DNA of 64,000 nucleotides from positions 2,404,501 through 2,468,500 of the forward strand of contig NC_087191.1 in the NCBI RefSeq assembly GCF_035594125.1, in the 5' to 3' direction. This document shows, in pieces, positions 39,201 through 54,331 of this stretch. The stretch comes from Scylla paramamosain. Taxonomy: Eukaryota > Arthropoda > Malacostraca > Decapoda > Portunidae. Both the position numbers and the translations under genes were made by a program. Numbering within the stretch: position 1 is the first letter of the stretch; every line of letters starts with the position of its first letter. Below the pieces are notes generated by a model, which was not told the origin of the DNA, searched no databases, and worked only from the letters and a program-made list of their open reading frames with translations.

Positions 39201-42200
39201 TTTTGTATGCGTTTTAGCGTTTTGGTTTGTAAGGAGGTCAAAAACACTTCAAGGCAAGTTCTTGGTAAAAGTTGATTTTATTCCCATGTAATGTGATTGC
39301 CCTGTTTTTTTTTGTGTGTGTGATTTATTGCCTAACACGCTCAAAAACACTCATGAGACACTTCTAGTAATGTCTCTTTTTCCAACATAGTTTCGCGTGC
39401 TATTTGGGGTTTTGCTAAGAATGTGAAAAACACTCAAAATATACGCATTTGGTAAGGTTGTTCTGTTTCTCAATTAATATTGTTATTCATGAGTTTCAGC
39501 ATTTTGATATCTAAGAAACTTCTTTATATACACGAGTTTTTGCGTTTTTTGCCTTGTGGTTCTTGTGAACCACAAGTTCTTTTCCTCAAAAATAATAAGA
39601 CACTCATTATACACGTTTCTCGTAATGTCTTTTTGTTTCCCAATAGGGAGTGTTTGCATCCATTTTTGCGTTTTTTGTAGGTAACAAGCTCAAAAACACT
39701 CAAAATGTACCTTTTTGGTAATGTTATTTTATTTCTTCTTATTGGTTGGTTTGCATCCGTTTTAGCGTTTTTTTTCTACGTAAAACACCGAAAAGACACT
39801 TTTTCAGTAATTTTGTTTTAAATTCCCACATTGAGTGACTTGCATGTTATTTACCGTTAGGGTGCCTAACAAGCAGAAAAACACTCATAAGACAGTTATC
39901 TGGCAAAGATGTTTAATTTCCCCATATAGGTGGCTTTCCATGCACTTTAGAGTTTGGTACATAACAGTACGAAAAAAAAAAGCTAAAATTAACTTTTTTG
40001 ATAATTGACTTGTAATTTCCTGAATTTTGCCCAAATTTTGGCATCTCGGTAACTGTGAAGATGAAAAGAAATAAAAAAAAAATATCGTATTTTTTATTTA
40101 TTTTTATTTTTTTCTCAATAAAGAGTGTTATTTGTGGCTTTTAGCTTTTTGGTAAATAATGATCTTAAAAACACTGATAATACACGTTTCTCGTCATGTC
40201 TTTTCCTTTCCAAAAAATAGGGTTCTTTGCATGTATTTAAGCATTTTTATTGGTAACATGATCAAAAACCCTCAAAATATATGTTTTTGGTAATGTTATT
40301 CTCTTTCTCCAAAAAGTGTGTTTTGCATCCGTTTTAGCGTTTTGGTATATAAGGAGCTCAAAACAAAAAAGGCAAGTTCTTGGTAAAAATTGATTTTATT
40401 TCCATGTAAAGCATTTCCATGCTTTATTGTGCTTTATTGCCTATCACGCTCAAAAACACTCAAAAGACACTTTTCTGGTAATGTCATTTTTTTCCCACAT
40501 AAAGCTGGTTTCACAAGCAATTTGGGATTTTGGTAACTAAGAATGTGAAAAGCACTCAAAATGCACGCATTTAGTAAAGTTGTTCTGTTTCTCAATTAAG
40601 AGTGTTATTCATGAGTTTCAGCATTTTGGTATCTAGGAAACTTCTCCATATACACGAGTTTTTGCGTTTTTTGTCTTTTGGTTCTTTTGAACTATAAAAC
40701 ATTCATTATACACTTTTCTCGCAATGTCCCTTTGTTTCCCAATATAGAGTGCTTTGTATCAATTTTCGCGATTTTTTTGTAGGTAACAAGCTCAAAAACA
40801 CACAAAATATACCTTTTTGGTAATGTTTTTCTACTTCTTGATATTGGTTGGTTTGCATCCGTTTTAGCGTTTTTCTACGTAAAACACTGAGAAGACACGT
40901 TTTCAGTAATTTTGTTTTGGTTTGCCATATAGAGTGAGTTCTTTATTATTTATCGTTTTGGTGCCTAACATGCTGAAAAACACTCAAAACACAGATTTCT
41001 GGTAAGGTCGTATAATTTCCTCATATGAGAGGCTTTGCATGCACTTTAGTGTTTGGTACATAACAGTCCGAAAAAAAGCTAATATCAACTTTTTTATATA
41101 AATCTCTTATCATATAATTGCCCTAATTTTTCCCAGAATTTTGGCATCTCGGTACCTATAAAGGTGAATAACAAAAAAAAAAAAAAGAAAATCCTTTTTT
41201 TATTTTTATTTTTTATTTTTTATTTTTTTCTAAATAACGAGTGTTATTTGTGGGTTTTAGCTTTTTGGTAGTTAAGGAACTTAAAAACACTCATAATACA
41301 CGTTTCTCGTAATGTCCTTACGTTTCCCAAACATAACGTTCTTTGCATGTATTTAAGCGTTTTTATAGATGACATTATCAAAAACACTCAAAATACGTGT
41401 TTTTGGTAATGCTATTCTGTTTCTCCGTAAATTTTGTTTTCCATGCGTTTTAGCGGTTTGGTATGTATGGAGCTCAAAAACACATATTTGCAAGTTCTTG
41501 GTAAAAGATGGTTTTATTCCCATATAAGTGATTACCCTGCTTTTTAGTACTTCATTGCCTAACACGCTCAAAAACAATTAAAAGACACTTCTGATAATGT
41601 CATTTTTTTCCCTCATAAAGCTAGTTTCTTATGCTATTTTGGATATTGCTAACTAGGAATATGAAAAACACTCAAAATACAGGCATTTGCTAAGGTTGTT
41701 CTGTTTCTCAATTAAGATTGTTATTCATGAGTTTCAGCATTTTGGTATCTAAGAAACTTCTTTATATACATGAGTTTTTGCGTTTTTCTACGTAAAACAC
41801 TTAGAAGATACATTTTCAGTAATTTTCTTTTGGATTCCCATATAGAGTGAGTTCCTTATTAGTTATCGTTTTGGTGCCTAACATGCTGAAAAACACTCAA
41901 AAGACAGATTTCTGCTAAGGTCGTTTAATTTCCTCATATAGGAGGCTTTGCATGCACTTTAGGGTTTGGTACATAACAGTCCGTAAAAAAAGCTAAAAAT
42001 AACTTTTTCGATAATATTCTTTTGTTCATATAATTTTCCTGAATTTTCCCAGAATTTTGGCATCTCGGTACCTATGAAGATGAAAAAAAATCCTATTTTT
42101 TGTTTTTATTTTCTAAATAAAGAGTGTTATTTGTGGGTATTAGCTTTTTGGTACTTAAGGAACTTAAAAAAAAACACTCATAATACACGTTTCTCGTAAT

Positions 42201-45200
42201 GTCCTTTTGTTTGCCAAACATAATGTTCTTTGCATGTATTTAATTGTTTATATAGATAATATGATAAAAAACACCCAAATTACATGTTTTTGGTAATGTT
42301 ATTCTGTTTCTCCATAAAGTTTGTTTTCCATGCGTTTTAGCAGTTTGGTATATAAGGAGCTCAAAAACATTTAAAGGCAAGTTCTTGGTAAAAATAGGTT
42401 TTATTCCAATGAAAAGTGATTGCCCTGCTTTTTAGTGCTTTATTGCCTATCACGCTCAAAAACACTCAAAAGACATTTTTCTGGAAATGTCATGTTTTCC
42501 CACATAAATCTGGTTTCGCATGAAATTTGGGTTTTTGGTAACTAAGAATATGAAAAACACTCAAAATACACGAATTTGGTAAGGTTGTTCTGTTTATCAA
42601 TTAAGAGTGTTATTCATGAGTCTCAGCATTTTATTATCTAGGAAACTTCTCCATATACACAAATTTTTGCGTTTTTTGCGTGTTGTTCTTTTGAACTATA
42701 ATAAACTCATTATACACTTTTCTAGCAATGTCCCTTTGTTTCCCAATATAGAGTGCTTTGTATCAATTTTAGCGTTTTTTTTTTTGTAGGCAACAAGCTC
42801 AAAAACACTCAAAATATACCTTTTTGGTAATGTTTTTCCTATTTCTTGATATTGAATGGTTTGCATCCATTTTAGCGTTTTTCTACGTAAAACACTGGGA
42901 ACACACGTTTTCAGTAATTTTGTTTTAGATTCCCATATAAAGTGTGTTCCCTACTATTTATCATTTTGGTGCTTTACATGCTGAAAAACACTCAAAAGAC
43001 AGATTTCTGGTAAGATCGTTTAATTTCCTTATATAGGAGGCTTTGCATGCAGTTTAGGGTTTGGTACATAACAGTCCGAAAAAAAACTAAAATCATCTTT
43101 TTTTATTATATTATCTTATCATATAATTACCTTGAATTTTCCCAGAATGTTGGCATTTCGGTACCTATGAAGATGAATAACAAAAAAAAAATCCTATTTT
43201 TTTTATTTTTTATTTATTTATTTTTCTAAATAAAGAGTGGATTTTAGGTTTTTGGTACTTAAACTTAAAAACACTCATAATATACGTTTCTCGTAATGTC
43301 CTTTTGTTTCCCAAACATAAGGTTCTTTGCATGTATTTAAGCGTTTTTATAGATAACATGATCAAAAACACTCAAAATACATGTTTTGGGTAATTTTATA
43401 CTGTTTCACCATAAAGTGTATTTTGCAAGTTCTTATTAAAAATTGGTTTTATTCAAATGTAATGTGATTGCCCTGATTTTTAGTGCTTTATTGCCTATCA
43501 GGCTCAAAAACACTCAAAAGACTTTTTTTCTGGTAATGTCATTTTTTTTTCTCACATAAAGCTGGTTTCGCATGCAATTTTGGGTTTTGGTAACTAAGAA
43601 TGTGAAAAGCTCTCAAAATACACGCATTTAGTAAAGTTGTTCTGTTTCTCAATTAGGAATGTTATTCATGAGTTTCAGAATTTTGGTATCTAGGAAACTT
43701 TTCCATATCCACATGTTTTTGCGTTTTTTGCCTTGTGGTTCTTTTGAACTATAAAACACTCATTAAACTTTTTTCTTGCAATGTCCTTTTATTTCCTAAT
43801 ATAGAGTGCTTTGCATCAATTTTCGCGTTTTTTGTAGGTAACAAGCTCAAAAACACTCAAAATATACCTTTTTGGTAATGTTTTTCTATTTTTTTTAATT
43901 TGTTGGTTTGCATCCGTTTTAGCGTTTTTCTACGTAAAACACTGAGAAGACACGTTTTCAGTAGTTTTGTTTGGATTCCCATATAGAGTGAGTTCCTTAT
44001 TTATTTATCGTTTTGGTGCCTAACATTCTGAAAAACACTCAAAAGACAGATTTCTTTTAAGGTCGTTTAATTTCCTCATATAGGAGGCTTTGCATGCAGT
44101 TTAGGGTTTGGTATATAACAGTCCGAAAAAAAAAGCTAAAATTAACTTTTTTGATAATTTTCTTTTATCATATAATAGCCCGGAATTTTCCCAGAATTTT
44201 GGCATCTCGGTACCTATGAAGATGAATAACAAAAAAATAAAAAATCCTATTTTTTTATTTTTATTTATTTATTTTTTCCTAAATAATGAGTGTTATTTGT
44301 GGGTTTTAGCTTTTTGGTACTTAAGGAAGTAAAAAACACTCATAATACATATTTCTCGTAATGTCCTTTCGTTTCCCAAACATAAGGTTCTTTGCATGTA
44401 TTTAAGCGTTTTTATAGAGAACATGATCAAAAACACTCAAAATACATATTTTTGGTAATGTTATTCTGTTTCTCCATAAAAGGTGTTTTGCATGCGTTTT
44501 AGCGTTTTGGTATGTAATGAGCTCAAAAACACCTAAAGGCAAGTTCTTGGTAAAAGTTGGTTTTATTCCCATGTAATGTGATTGCCCTGCTTTTTAGTGG
44601 TTTATTGCCTAACACGCTCAAAAACACTCGAAAGACATTTTCTGGTAATATTATTATTTTCCCACATAAAGCTAGTTTCGCATGGTATTTGGGGTTTTGG
44701 TAACTAAGAATGTGAAAAACACTCAAAATACAGGCATTTAGTAAGGTTGTTTTGTTTTTTAATTAAAAGTGTTATTCATAAGATTCAGCATTTTGGTATG
44801 TAAGAAACTTCTTTATGTACATACACGAGTTTTTGAGTTTTTTGCCTTGTGGTTCTTGTGAAACTATAAAACACTCATTATACACGTTTCTCGTAATGTC
44901 CTTTTCTTTCCTCCATTTTCATCCATTTTCGCATTTTTTTGTAGGTGACAAGCTCAAAAACACATCAAAATATATCTTTTTGGTAATGTTATTCTATTTC
45001 TTCATATTGGTTTGTTTGCATCCGTTTTAGCATTTTTCTACGTAAATCCCTGAAAAGACACGTTTTCAGTAATATTGTTGAAATTGCAGAAAAAAACACT
45101 CAAAAGACAGGTTTCTGGTAAAGTCGAGTAATTTCTCCATATAGGTGGCTTTGTATGCACTTCAGGGTTTGGTACATAACTCCGGAAAAAAGCTAAAATT

Positions 45201-48041
45201 ATTTTTTATAATGATTTTTTTTTACAAAATTTCCCCGAATTTTTCCAGAATTTTGGTACCTATGAAGATGAATAACAATTTTTTTTTCTCTCTCTATAAA
45301 GTGTTATTTGTGTGTTTTAGCTTTTTGGTACTTAAGTAACTTAAAAAAAAATCATAATACACGATTTTCTTAATGTCCTATTCTTATACAAACATAGGGT
45401 TCTTTACATGTATTTAAGCGTTTTTATAAGTAACATGATTAAAAACACTCAAAATATATATTTTTGGTAGTTATTCTGTTTCTTCATAAAGGGTGTTTTA
45501 CATGCGTTTTAGCGTTTTGGTATGTAAGGAGTTAAAAAAACACTTAAAGGCAAGTTCTTCGTAAAAGTTAGTTTTATTCCCAAGTTATGTGATTTTTCTG
45601 CTTTTTAGTGCTTTGTTGCATATCACGCTCAAAAACACTTAAATGACATTTTTCTGTTATTTCATTTAAGTGTTTTTATTGGTAACATGATCAAAAACAC
45701 TATAAATACATGTTTTTGGTAATGTTTTTCTGTTTCACCATAAAGTGTATTTTGCATGTGTTTTAGTGTTTTGGTATATAAGGAGCTCAAAAAGACTTAA
45801 AGGCAAGTTCTTATTAAAAATTGGTTTTATTCCAATGTAATGTGATTGCCCTCCTTTTTAGTGCTTTTTTGCCTAACACGCTCAAAAACACTCAAAAGAC
45901 ATTTTTCTGGTAATGTCTTTTTTTTTCCCACATAAAGCTGGTTTCGCAGGCAATTTGGGGTTTTAGTAACTAAGAATGTGAAAAGCACTCAAAATACACA
46001 CATTTAGTAAGATTGTTCTGTTTCTCAATTAAGAGTGTTGTTCATAAGTTTCAGCATTTTGGTATCTACGAAACTTCATATACACTAGTTTTTGCATTTT
46101 TTTGCCTTGTGGTTCTTTTGAACTATAAAACACTCATTATACACTTTTCTTGCAATGTCCTTTTCTTTCCCATTATAGAGTGCTTTGCATCAATTTTCGT
46201 GTTTTTTATAGGTAAAAAGCTCAAAAACACTCAAAACACTTTTTGGCAATGTTTTTCTTTTTCTTTATATTGGTTTGTTTGCATCCGTTTTAGTGTTTTT
46301 TTCTACGTAAAACACTGAGAAGACACGTTTTTAGTAATTTTGTTTAGAATTCCCATATAGAGTGAGTTCTTTATTATTTATTGTTTTGGTGCCTAACATG
46401 CTGAACAACACTCAAAAGAGAGATTTCTGATAAGGTCGTTTAATTTCCTCATATAGTAGGCTTTGCATGCACTTTAGGGTTTGGTACATAACAGTCCGAA
46501 AAAAAAGCTAAAATTATTTTTTTTGGTAATATTCTTTTATCATATAATTGCCCTGAATTTTCCCAGAATTTTGGCATCTCGGTACCTATGAAGATAAATA
46601 AAGAAAAATAAAAAATCCTATTTTTTATTTTTTATTGATTTATTTATTTTTTCTCAATAAAGAGTGTTATTTGTGGGATTTACCTTTTTGGTACTTAAGG
46701 AACTTAAAAACACTCATAATACACGTTTCTCGTAATGTCCTTTCGTTTCCCAAACATAAGGTTCTTTGCATGTATTTAAGCGTTCTTATAGATAACATGA
46801 TCAAAAATACTCAAAATACAAGGTTTTGGTAATGTTATTCTGTTTCTCCATAAAGTGTGTTTTGCATGCGTTTTAGCAGTTTTGTATATAAGGAGCTCAA
46901 AAACATTTAAAGGCAAGTTCTTGGTAAAAAATGGTTTTATTCCAATGTAATGTGATTGTCCTGCTTTTGAGTGCTTTATTACCTATCACGTTGAAAAACA
47001 CTCAAAAGACACATTTCTGGTAAAGTAATTTTTATTCCCCACAAAGCTATTTTCGCATGTAATTTGGGGTTTTTGGTAACTAAGAATGTGAAAAGCACTC
47101 AAAATACACGCATTTAGTAAGGTTGTTCTGTTTCTCAATTAAGAGTGTTATTCATGAGTTTCAGCATTTTGGTATCTAAGAAATCTCTTCATATACACGA
47201 GTTTTTGCGTTGTTTGCTTTGTGGTTCTTTTGAACTATAAAACACTCATTATACACTTTTCTTGCAATGTCCTTTTGTTTCCCAATATAGAGTGCTTTGC
47301 ATCAATTTTCGCGTTTTTGTAGGTAAAAAGCTCAAAAACACTCAAAATATACCTTTTTGGTAACGTTTTTCTATTTCTTGATATTGGTTGATTAGCATCC
47401 GTTTTAACGTTTTTCTACGTAAAACACTGAGAAGACACGTTTTCAGTAACTTTGTTTTGGATTCCCATATAGAGTGAGTTCCTTATTATTTATCGTTTTG
47501 GTGCTTAACATGCTTAAAAACACATATAACACAGATTTCTGGTAAGGTCGTTTAATTTCCTCATATTGGAGGCTTTGCATGCACTTTAGGGTTTAGTACA
47601 TAACAGTCCGAAAAAAAAGAAGCTGAAATTAACTTTTTTGATAATATTCTTTTATCACATAATTGCCCTGAATTTTCCCAGAATTTTGGCATCTCGGTAC
47701 CTATGAAGATGAATAACAAAAAAAAAAAATCCTATTTATTTTATTTTTTTATTTTTTATTTTCTAAATAAAGAGTGTTATTTGTGGGTTTTAGCTTTTTG
47801 GTACTTAAGGAACTTATAAAAACACTCATAATACACGTTTCTCGTAATGTCTTTTTGTTTTCTAAACATAATGTTCTTTGCATGTACTTAAGCGTTTTTA
47901 TAGATCACATGATCAAAAAACACCCAAAATACATGTTTTTAGTAATGTTATTCTGTTTCTCCATAAAGTTTGTTTTGCATGCGTTTCAGCGGTTTGGTAT
48001 ATAAGGGATTAAAAAATACTTAAAGGCAAATTCTTCGTAAA
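36241..48041 (-). repeat. Satellite array, right arm: HOR in reverse orientation
   Basis: The same HOR lies on the minus strand. Its A/T-tract modules recur near 36,936, 37,943, 39,019, 40,043, 41,148, 42,066, 43,160, 44,207, 45,258, 46,580 and 47,695. Homology to specific left-arm places is shown by private variants. 36,250-37,760 mirrors 24,010-22,490 (for example 'CCAAATGGGTGTATTTTGAA' and the TTAATTAATTAA run). 39,560-39,600 mirrors about 19,500, and 44,780-45,340 mirrors 12,150-12,750. The right arm lacks counterparts of the four inverted blocks. The array ends at 'TTCTTCGTAAAAGT' near 48,041. Confidence 0.9.
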
Positions 48042-48961
48042 AGTGATGAAATTATTCCTTTGAAAGTATTGATGGCTGATCTCTTTCTATAGGTGAGGGT
48101 TAGTGTTCTCTACTGTACCAAATACTGAACTGTCTTTTGTACTATTTCTCCATCTGTATCCTACCCAGTAATGGTAACAGACTGAGGAACTCCCCACCTT
48201 TGTTAATTTTTACTAAGTATTGTCCTAGTGGTATTCAGATGCAGCATTGATTTGCTTAGGAGTTGGGTATCTGAGAATGAGTGGTTATTGGCACCAAGTG
48301 CAGCTCAGTTGTGGGTAACTCCAGTTGTTGGGAGCATTCCATGGTACACAGATGGTGGGATAGTCTTGCCTTGGACTCTTGCAAATGTGTACTGTCCCAG
48401 TGAGTTTTGTTTTTATTTGACATGAATCCCAAGTTTATTTAGGCATTTCAGGGACTTATTGTGGGTGATGGAGATCTCCACAGCACTCTTCTCTTGGTCG
48501 GTGGGTAGCTGTAGAAAAATTCATATAAATAGAGATGTCAGATGTAGGTAAAATAGAGAAATGTTGATTTGATTGTGAACTAAATCCCACAACTTATATT
48601 ATCTTTGATAAGAAAGGTTTCGTTTAGACCATGAAAATTGGATAAATGAAGTTGAGCATTATTTTACTGCAACAAGAAGGCACACAAAGTGAAGGAGATC
48701 GCATAATTGACTTTAGTTTGTTGTTCCTTTGATGGGGAACTTGTATCATTGTTAAAAGCTTAAATACTGTAAAATAGCATGGATCCATCTGAATATTTAT
48801 TCAGTCAAAAGTTTATATGATGTGTAGACTATTCAAGCTTGCCAGCCTGGAGCCTGGAGCCTGCTTGTTGTAGAGTTGTCCTATGTTCTGTAGATTTGCT
48901 TGATATTATAAACAATTATGATAAAATTTTTATAAACAATTTTGTTCTTTATTTCTTTCAG
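48042..48961. other. Unique sequence next to the satellite, no gene seen
   Basis: Base composition changes at once from the satellite to ordinary mixed sequence. There are stops in all frames except short ones, and I recognise no coding, RNA-gene or mobile-element signature. A pyrimidine-rich stretch ending TTTCTTTCAG at 48,952-48,961 could be a splice acceptor. Confidence 0.6.
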
Positions 48962-49145
48962 TATCAGATTCAGTATTTTCTCCATCTTATGGCAGCATAT
49001 ATTTTCAACACAGAGTGAGGGCAGTGTCATTCCTCCTCTCCACTACCCCAACTTCTACTCCCAACACTACCGCAGCAATGAGCGGTCTGGTGTGGTGGCT
49101 GAGGATTCTTTTCAAGAGGACAACGCTTCTGCTTCATCTGAGCAG
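48962..49145 (+). CDS. Possible internal coding exon of an unrecognised gene
   Basis: A TTTCTTTCAG acceptor-like site precedes an open frame of about 61 codons that reaches a CAG|GTCAG donor-like site. The second half (from about 49,010) reads as a polar peptide with 'HYPNFYSQHYRSNERS' and an acidic, Ser-rich end. Its base composition is richer in GC than its surroundings. I recognise no domain. The first 16 residues look less protein-like, so the real acceptor could be the ACAG near 49,014. The frame stays open past the donor to 49,277. It could be chance; it is weaker than the exon at 53.8-54.3 kb and on the other strand. Confidence 0.3.
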
Positions 49146-50213
<1,068 letters not shown>

Positions 50214-50377
50214 CACATATATAGCAAATTTTCATCTCAAGTGACCCACTCTCCCCCCCTATGTGTTCGTTATATCTTGGGTTACTGTAATTTATAACTG
50301 AAAGAATAATTTGGGCTCTTTGGGCTGAAAGACTGAGCTGGTGGTGACACCTGGCAACTCTGAAAACTCCCCATTAG

Positions 50378-50392
50378 TTAGGTTAGGTTAGG
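50378..50392 (+). repeat. Three TTAGG units
   Basis: TTAGGTTAGGTTAGG is the arthropod telomere unit, here only three copies inside unique sequence. It is too short to be a telomere and may be chance or part of an old repeat. Confidence 0.9.
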
Positions 50393-50514
50393 GAAAACTC
50401 CGCAAATATGCAAAACCATGAATATGTGAGGGAACGCTGATATATGCTATCTCTTATTTGTTGTAGATGTATTGCATTCTATTGGCATAGAACAATAGAA
50501 AAATGGCATCAAGG

Positions 50515-51120
50515 AAGTAGGGATGCCACCAAACTTTATGAGACTAAACATAACCTTGCACATAGAATTGCTGAACATAAAGGTATTTCTCCTTGAACTA
50601 ATAATCAACCAGCTGTTCCATCATTTTCAGCAATAAGTTCCCATTCACATGAACATGATTATCCCTTTTTATGACAAAGATTTCAGAATACTACACAAGA
50701 CAGAGTCCAATATGGATACAAAATTATTAGAGGAAATATACATTAAACACGTAAATCCAGTACTGAATAATAACTTAACATCAAATCAATCACATATTGT
50801 AAGATAATGTTTCGGAGGCCCGTTCCAATACCATTATCATAGTGTTAGGAACCCAACTATTTCAGTCCCTCTCTCATTGCCATACAGGCAAGATGTGTGT
50901 GGATACTTATTGTTTTCTGTCAATCCAGTTTATAATGTTGGTGCTTGTAGTGTTTTGTTTTTTGTGTGTAGTGCCATATGATGTGAATTTTATACAATTT
51001 TTACATAGTATTTTATTGTTTTTTTTTAGCTTGAAGGTGCCTGCAGAAATAGGCAAAACAGCAACTGACGAAAGAATAAAGTTGAAGGAAACTGGAGTTT
51101 CCCTGCAAAACAAGCTATCA
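50515..51120 (+). mobile_element. Penelope-like element 3' end, decayed (PLE-1)
   Basis: The translation in two frames gives 'LYETKHNLAHRIAEHKG', then 'PSFSAISSHSHEHDYPF', then 'LLEEIYIKHVNPVLNNN'. This is the order of the C-terminal GIY-YIG endonuclease half of Penelope-like retroelements, where an Arg-x-x-EH motif is followed by a His-rich middle and a catalytic Glu in an 'ExxYIK..P.LN' end. A stop and a frameshift near 50,670 break it. A non-coding tail of about 260 bp follows, with a hammerhead-like relic at 51,065-51,101. The family differs from the element at 55.3-57.0 kb. The element is 5' truncated and its exact ends are unclear. Confidence 0.65.
51038..51115 (+). ncRNA. Decayed hammerhead-ribozyme-like motif of PLE-1
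   Basis: Box CTGACGA (51,065-51,071, matching CUGANGA) is followed by GAAAC (51,088-51,092), a TGGA loop and GTTTC (51,097-51,101), which can form stem III. TGCAG and CTGCA on the two sides can pair as a distal stem I. The region that should form stem II, 'AAGAATAAAGTTGAAG', does not pair well, so this is probably a dead copy. Its place, about 260 bp after the PLE ORF end, equals that in the younger PLE. Confidence 0.4.
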
Positions 51121-51135
51121 AGAAGACCTATACAA

Positions 51136-53561
<2,426 letters not shown>

Positions 53562-53706
53562 CAAAAAATAAAAAGGTGGAGAAACAAGGGGAAAGGGAGA
53601 TAAATGAACAGAAGGTAGCCAAAATCAAATTTGTACATTTGTGTGTGTTTGCATTTGTTTCTTATTTGTATTTTCACAGATTGACCCAAATCTAAATTAC
53701 CATTTT

Positions 53707-53826
<120 letters not shown>

Positions 53827-53848
53827 AAAATCACAAATACCTACTAAC

Positions 53849-54331
53849 CTGGAAAGTGGAGTCCTTGATGATAAATTGGCTGGAATCAGCAGGGTGAACT
53901 GTGGCAGAAGTTTGGTGCATGGCAAATATGGCTTCAGGATGAGTAAATGGAGAGGCAGGAGGGAGTGATGGTTGTGGGAGAGATGATGAGTGAGCAGAAG
54001 GTGAGAAGGATGAGGAGAAAAAAGGTGATGGTGCAGAGAATGATGAGGAATGGACTAATGAGGAAGGGGAAATGTGAGATAATTTTGAGGACTCAAAGGC
54101 AGTAATAACAGGTGGTGTAGTGCTGAGGTGAGTATGGTCTGAGGCATGGCCAGGAGCTGCTGTATGACCAGATTTCTGAGTTTCCAGTGAAAGTGTCTGG
54201 CCAAGAGTTGGAGATCTGGCAGAGAAGCTGTGGTCAGAGGAAGGAGGCTTGGCTGCTGCACCAGACCCATACACCACATCTTTGAAGTGGCTATGGCCTT
54301 GAGGTGCAGCCAGGTAGCTGTAGCTCACCAC
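53849..54331 (-). CDS. Probable internal coding exon, Ser/Pro-rich protein of unknown function
   Basis: On the minus strand a TTTTCTCTGGCAG acceptor precedes 483 bp that are open in one frame (exactly 161 codons, phase 0 at both ends). They end at TTCCAG|GTTAGTAG, a strong donor. The peptide starts V-V-S-Y-S-Y-L, and has 'HSHFKDVVYGSG' near residue 14. A long low-complexity middle follows, rich in Ser, Pro and Thr (about residues 70-125, with runs such as 'SPSSLVHSSSFSAPSPFF'), and the end is 'SSQFIIKDSTFQ'. There are no membrane segments or recognised domain, so it is probably a disordered part of a larger protein. No neighbouring exon was found, and the rest of the gene should lie beyond flanking introns. 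This is the best candidate for host coding sequence in the window. Confidence 0.55.

Noticed and set aside
1041..44400. CENP-B-box-like site in the satellite (TTTCGTTTCCC on the reverse strand)
   Set aside because: It shares only TTCG with the box. The required A and CGGG positions do not match, so no CENP-B site is claimed.
392..48004. Many open frames of 60-150 codons in the satellite, often Phe/Ser/Lys-rich
   Set aside because: They are chance openings in AT-rich monomers. They recur in different frames, are not conserved between HOR copies, and show no domain or start context.
1..48041. CRISPR array (regular repeats with spacers)
   Set aside because: Repeats are contiguous ~95-bp monomers without unique spacers, and the surrounding sequence is eukaryotic.
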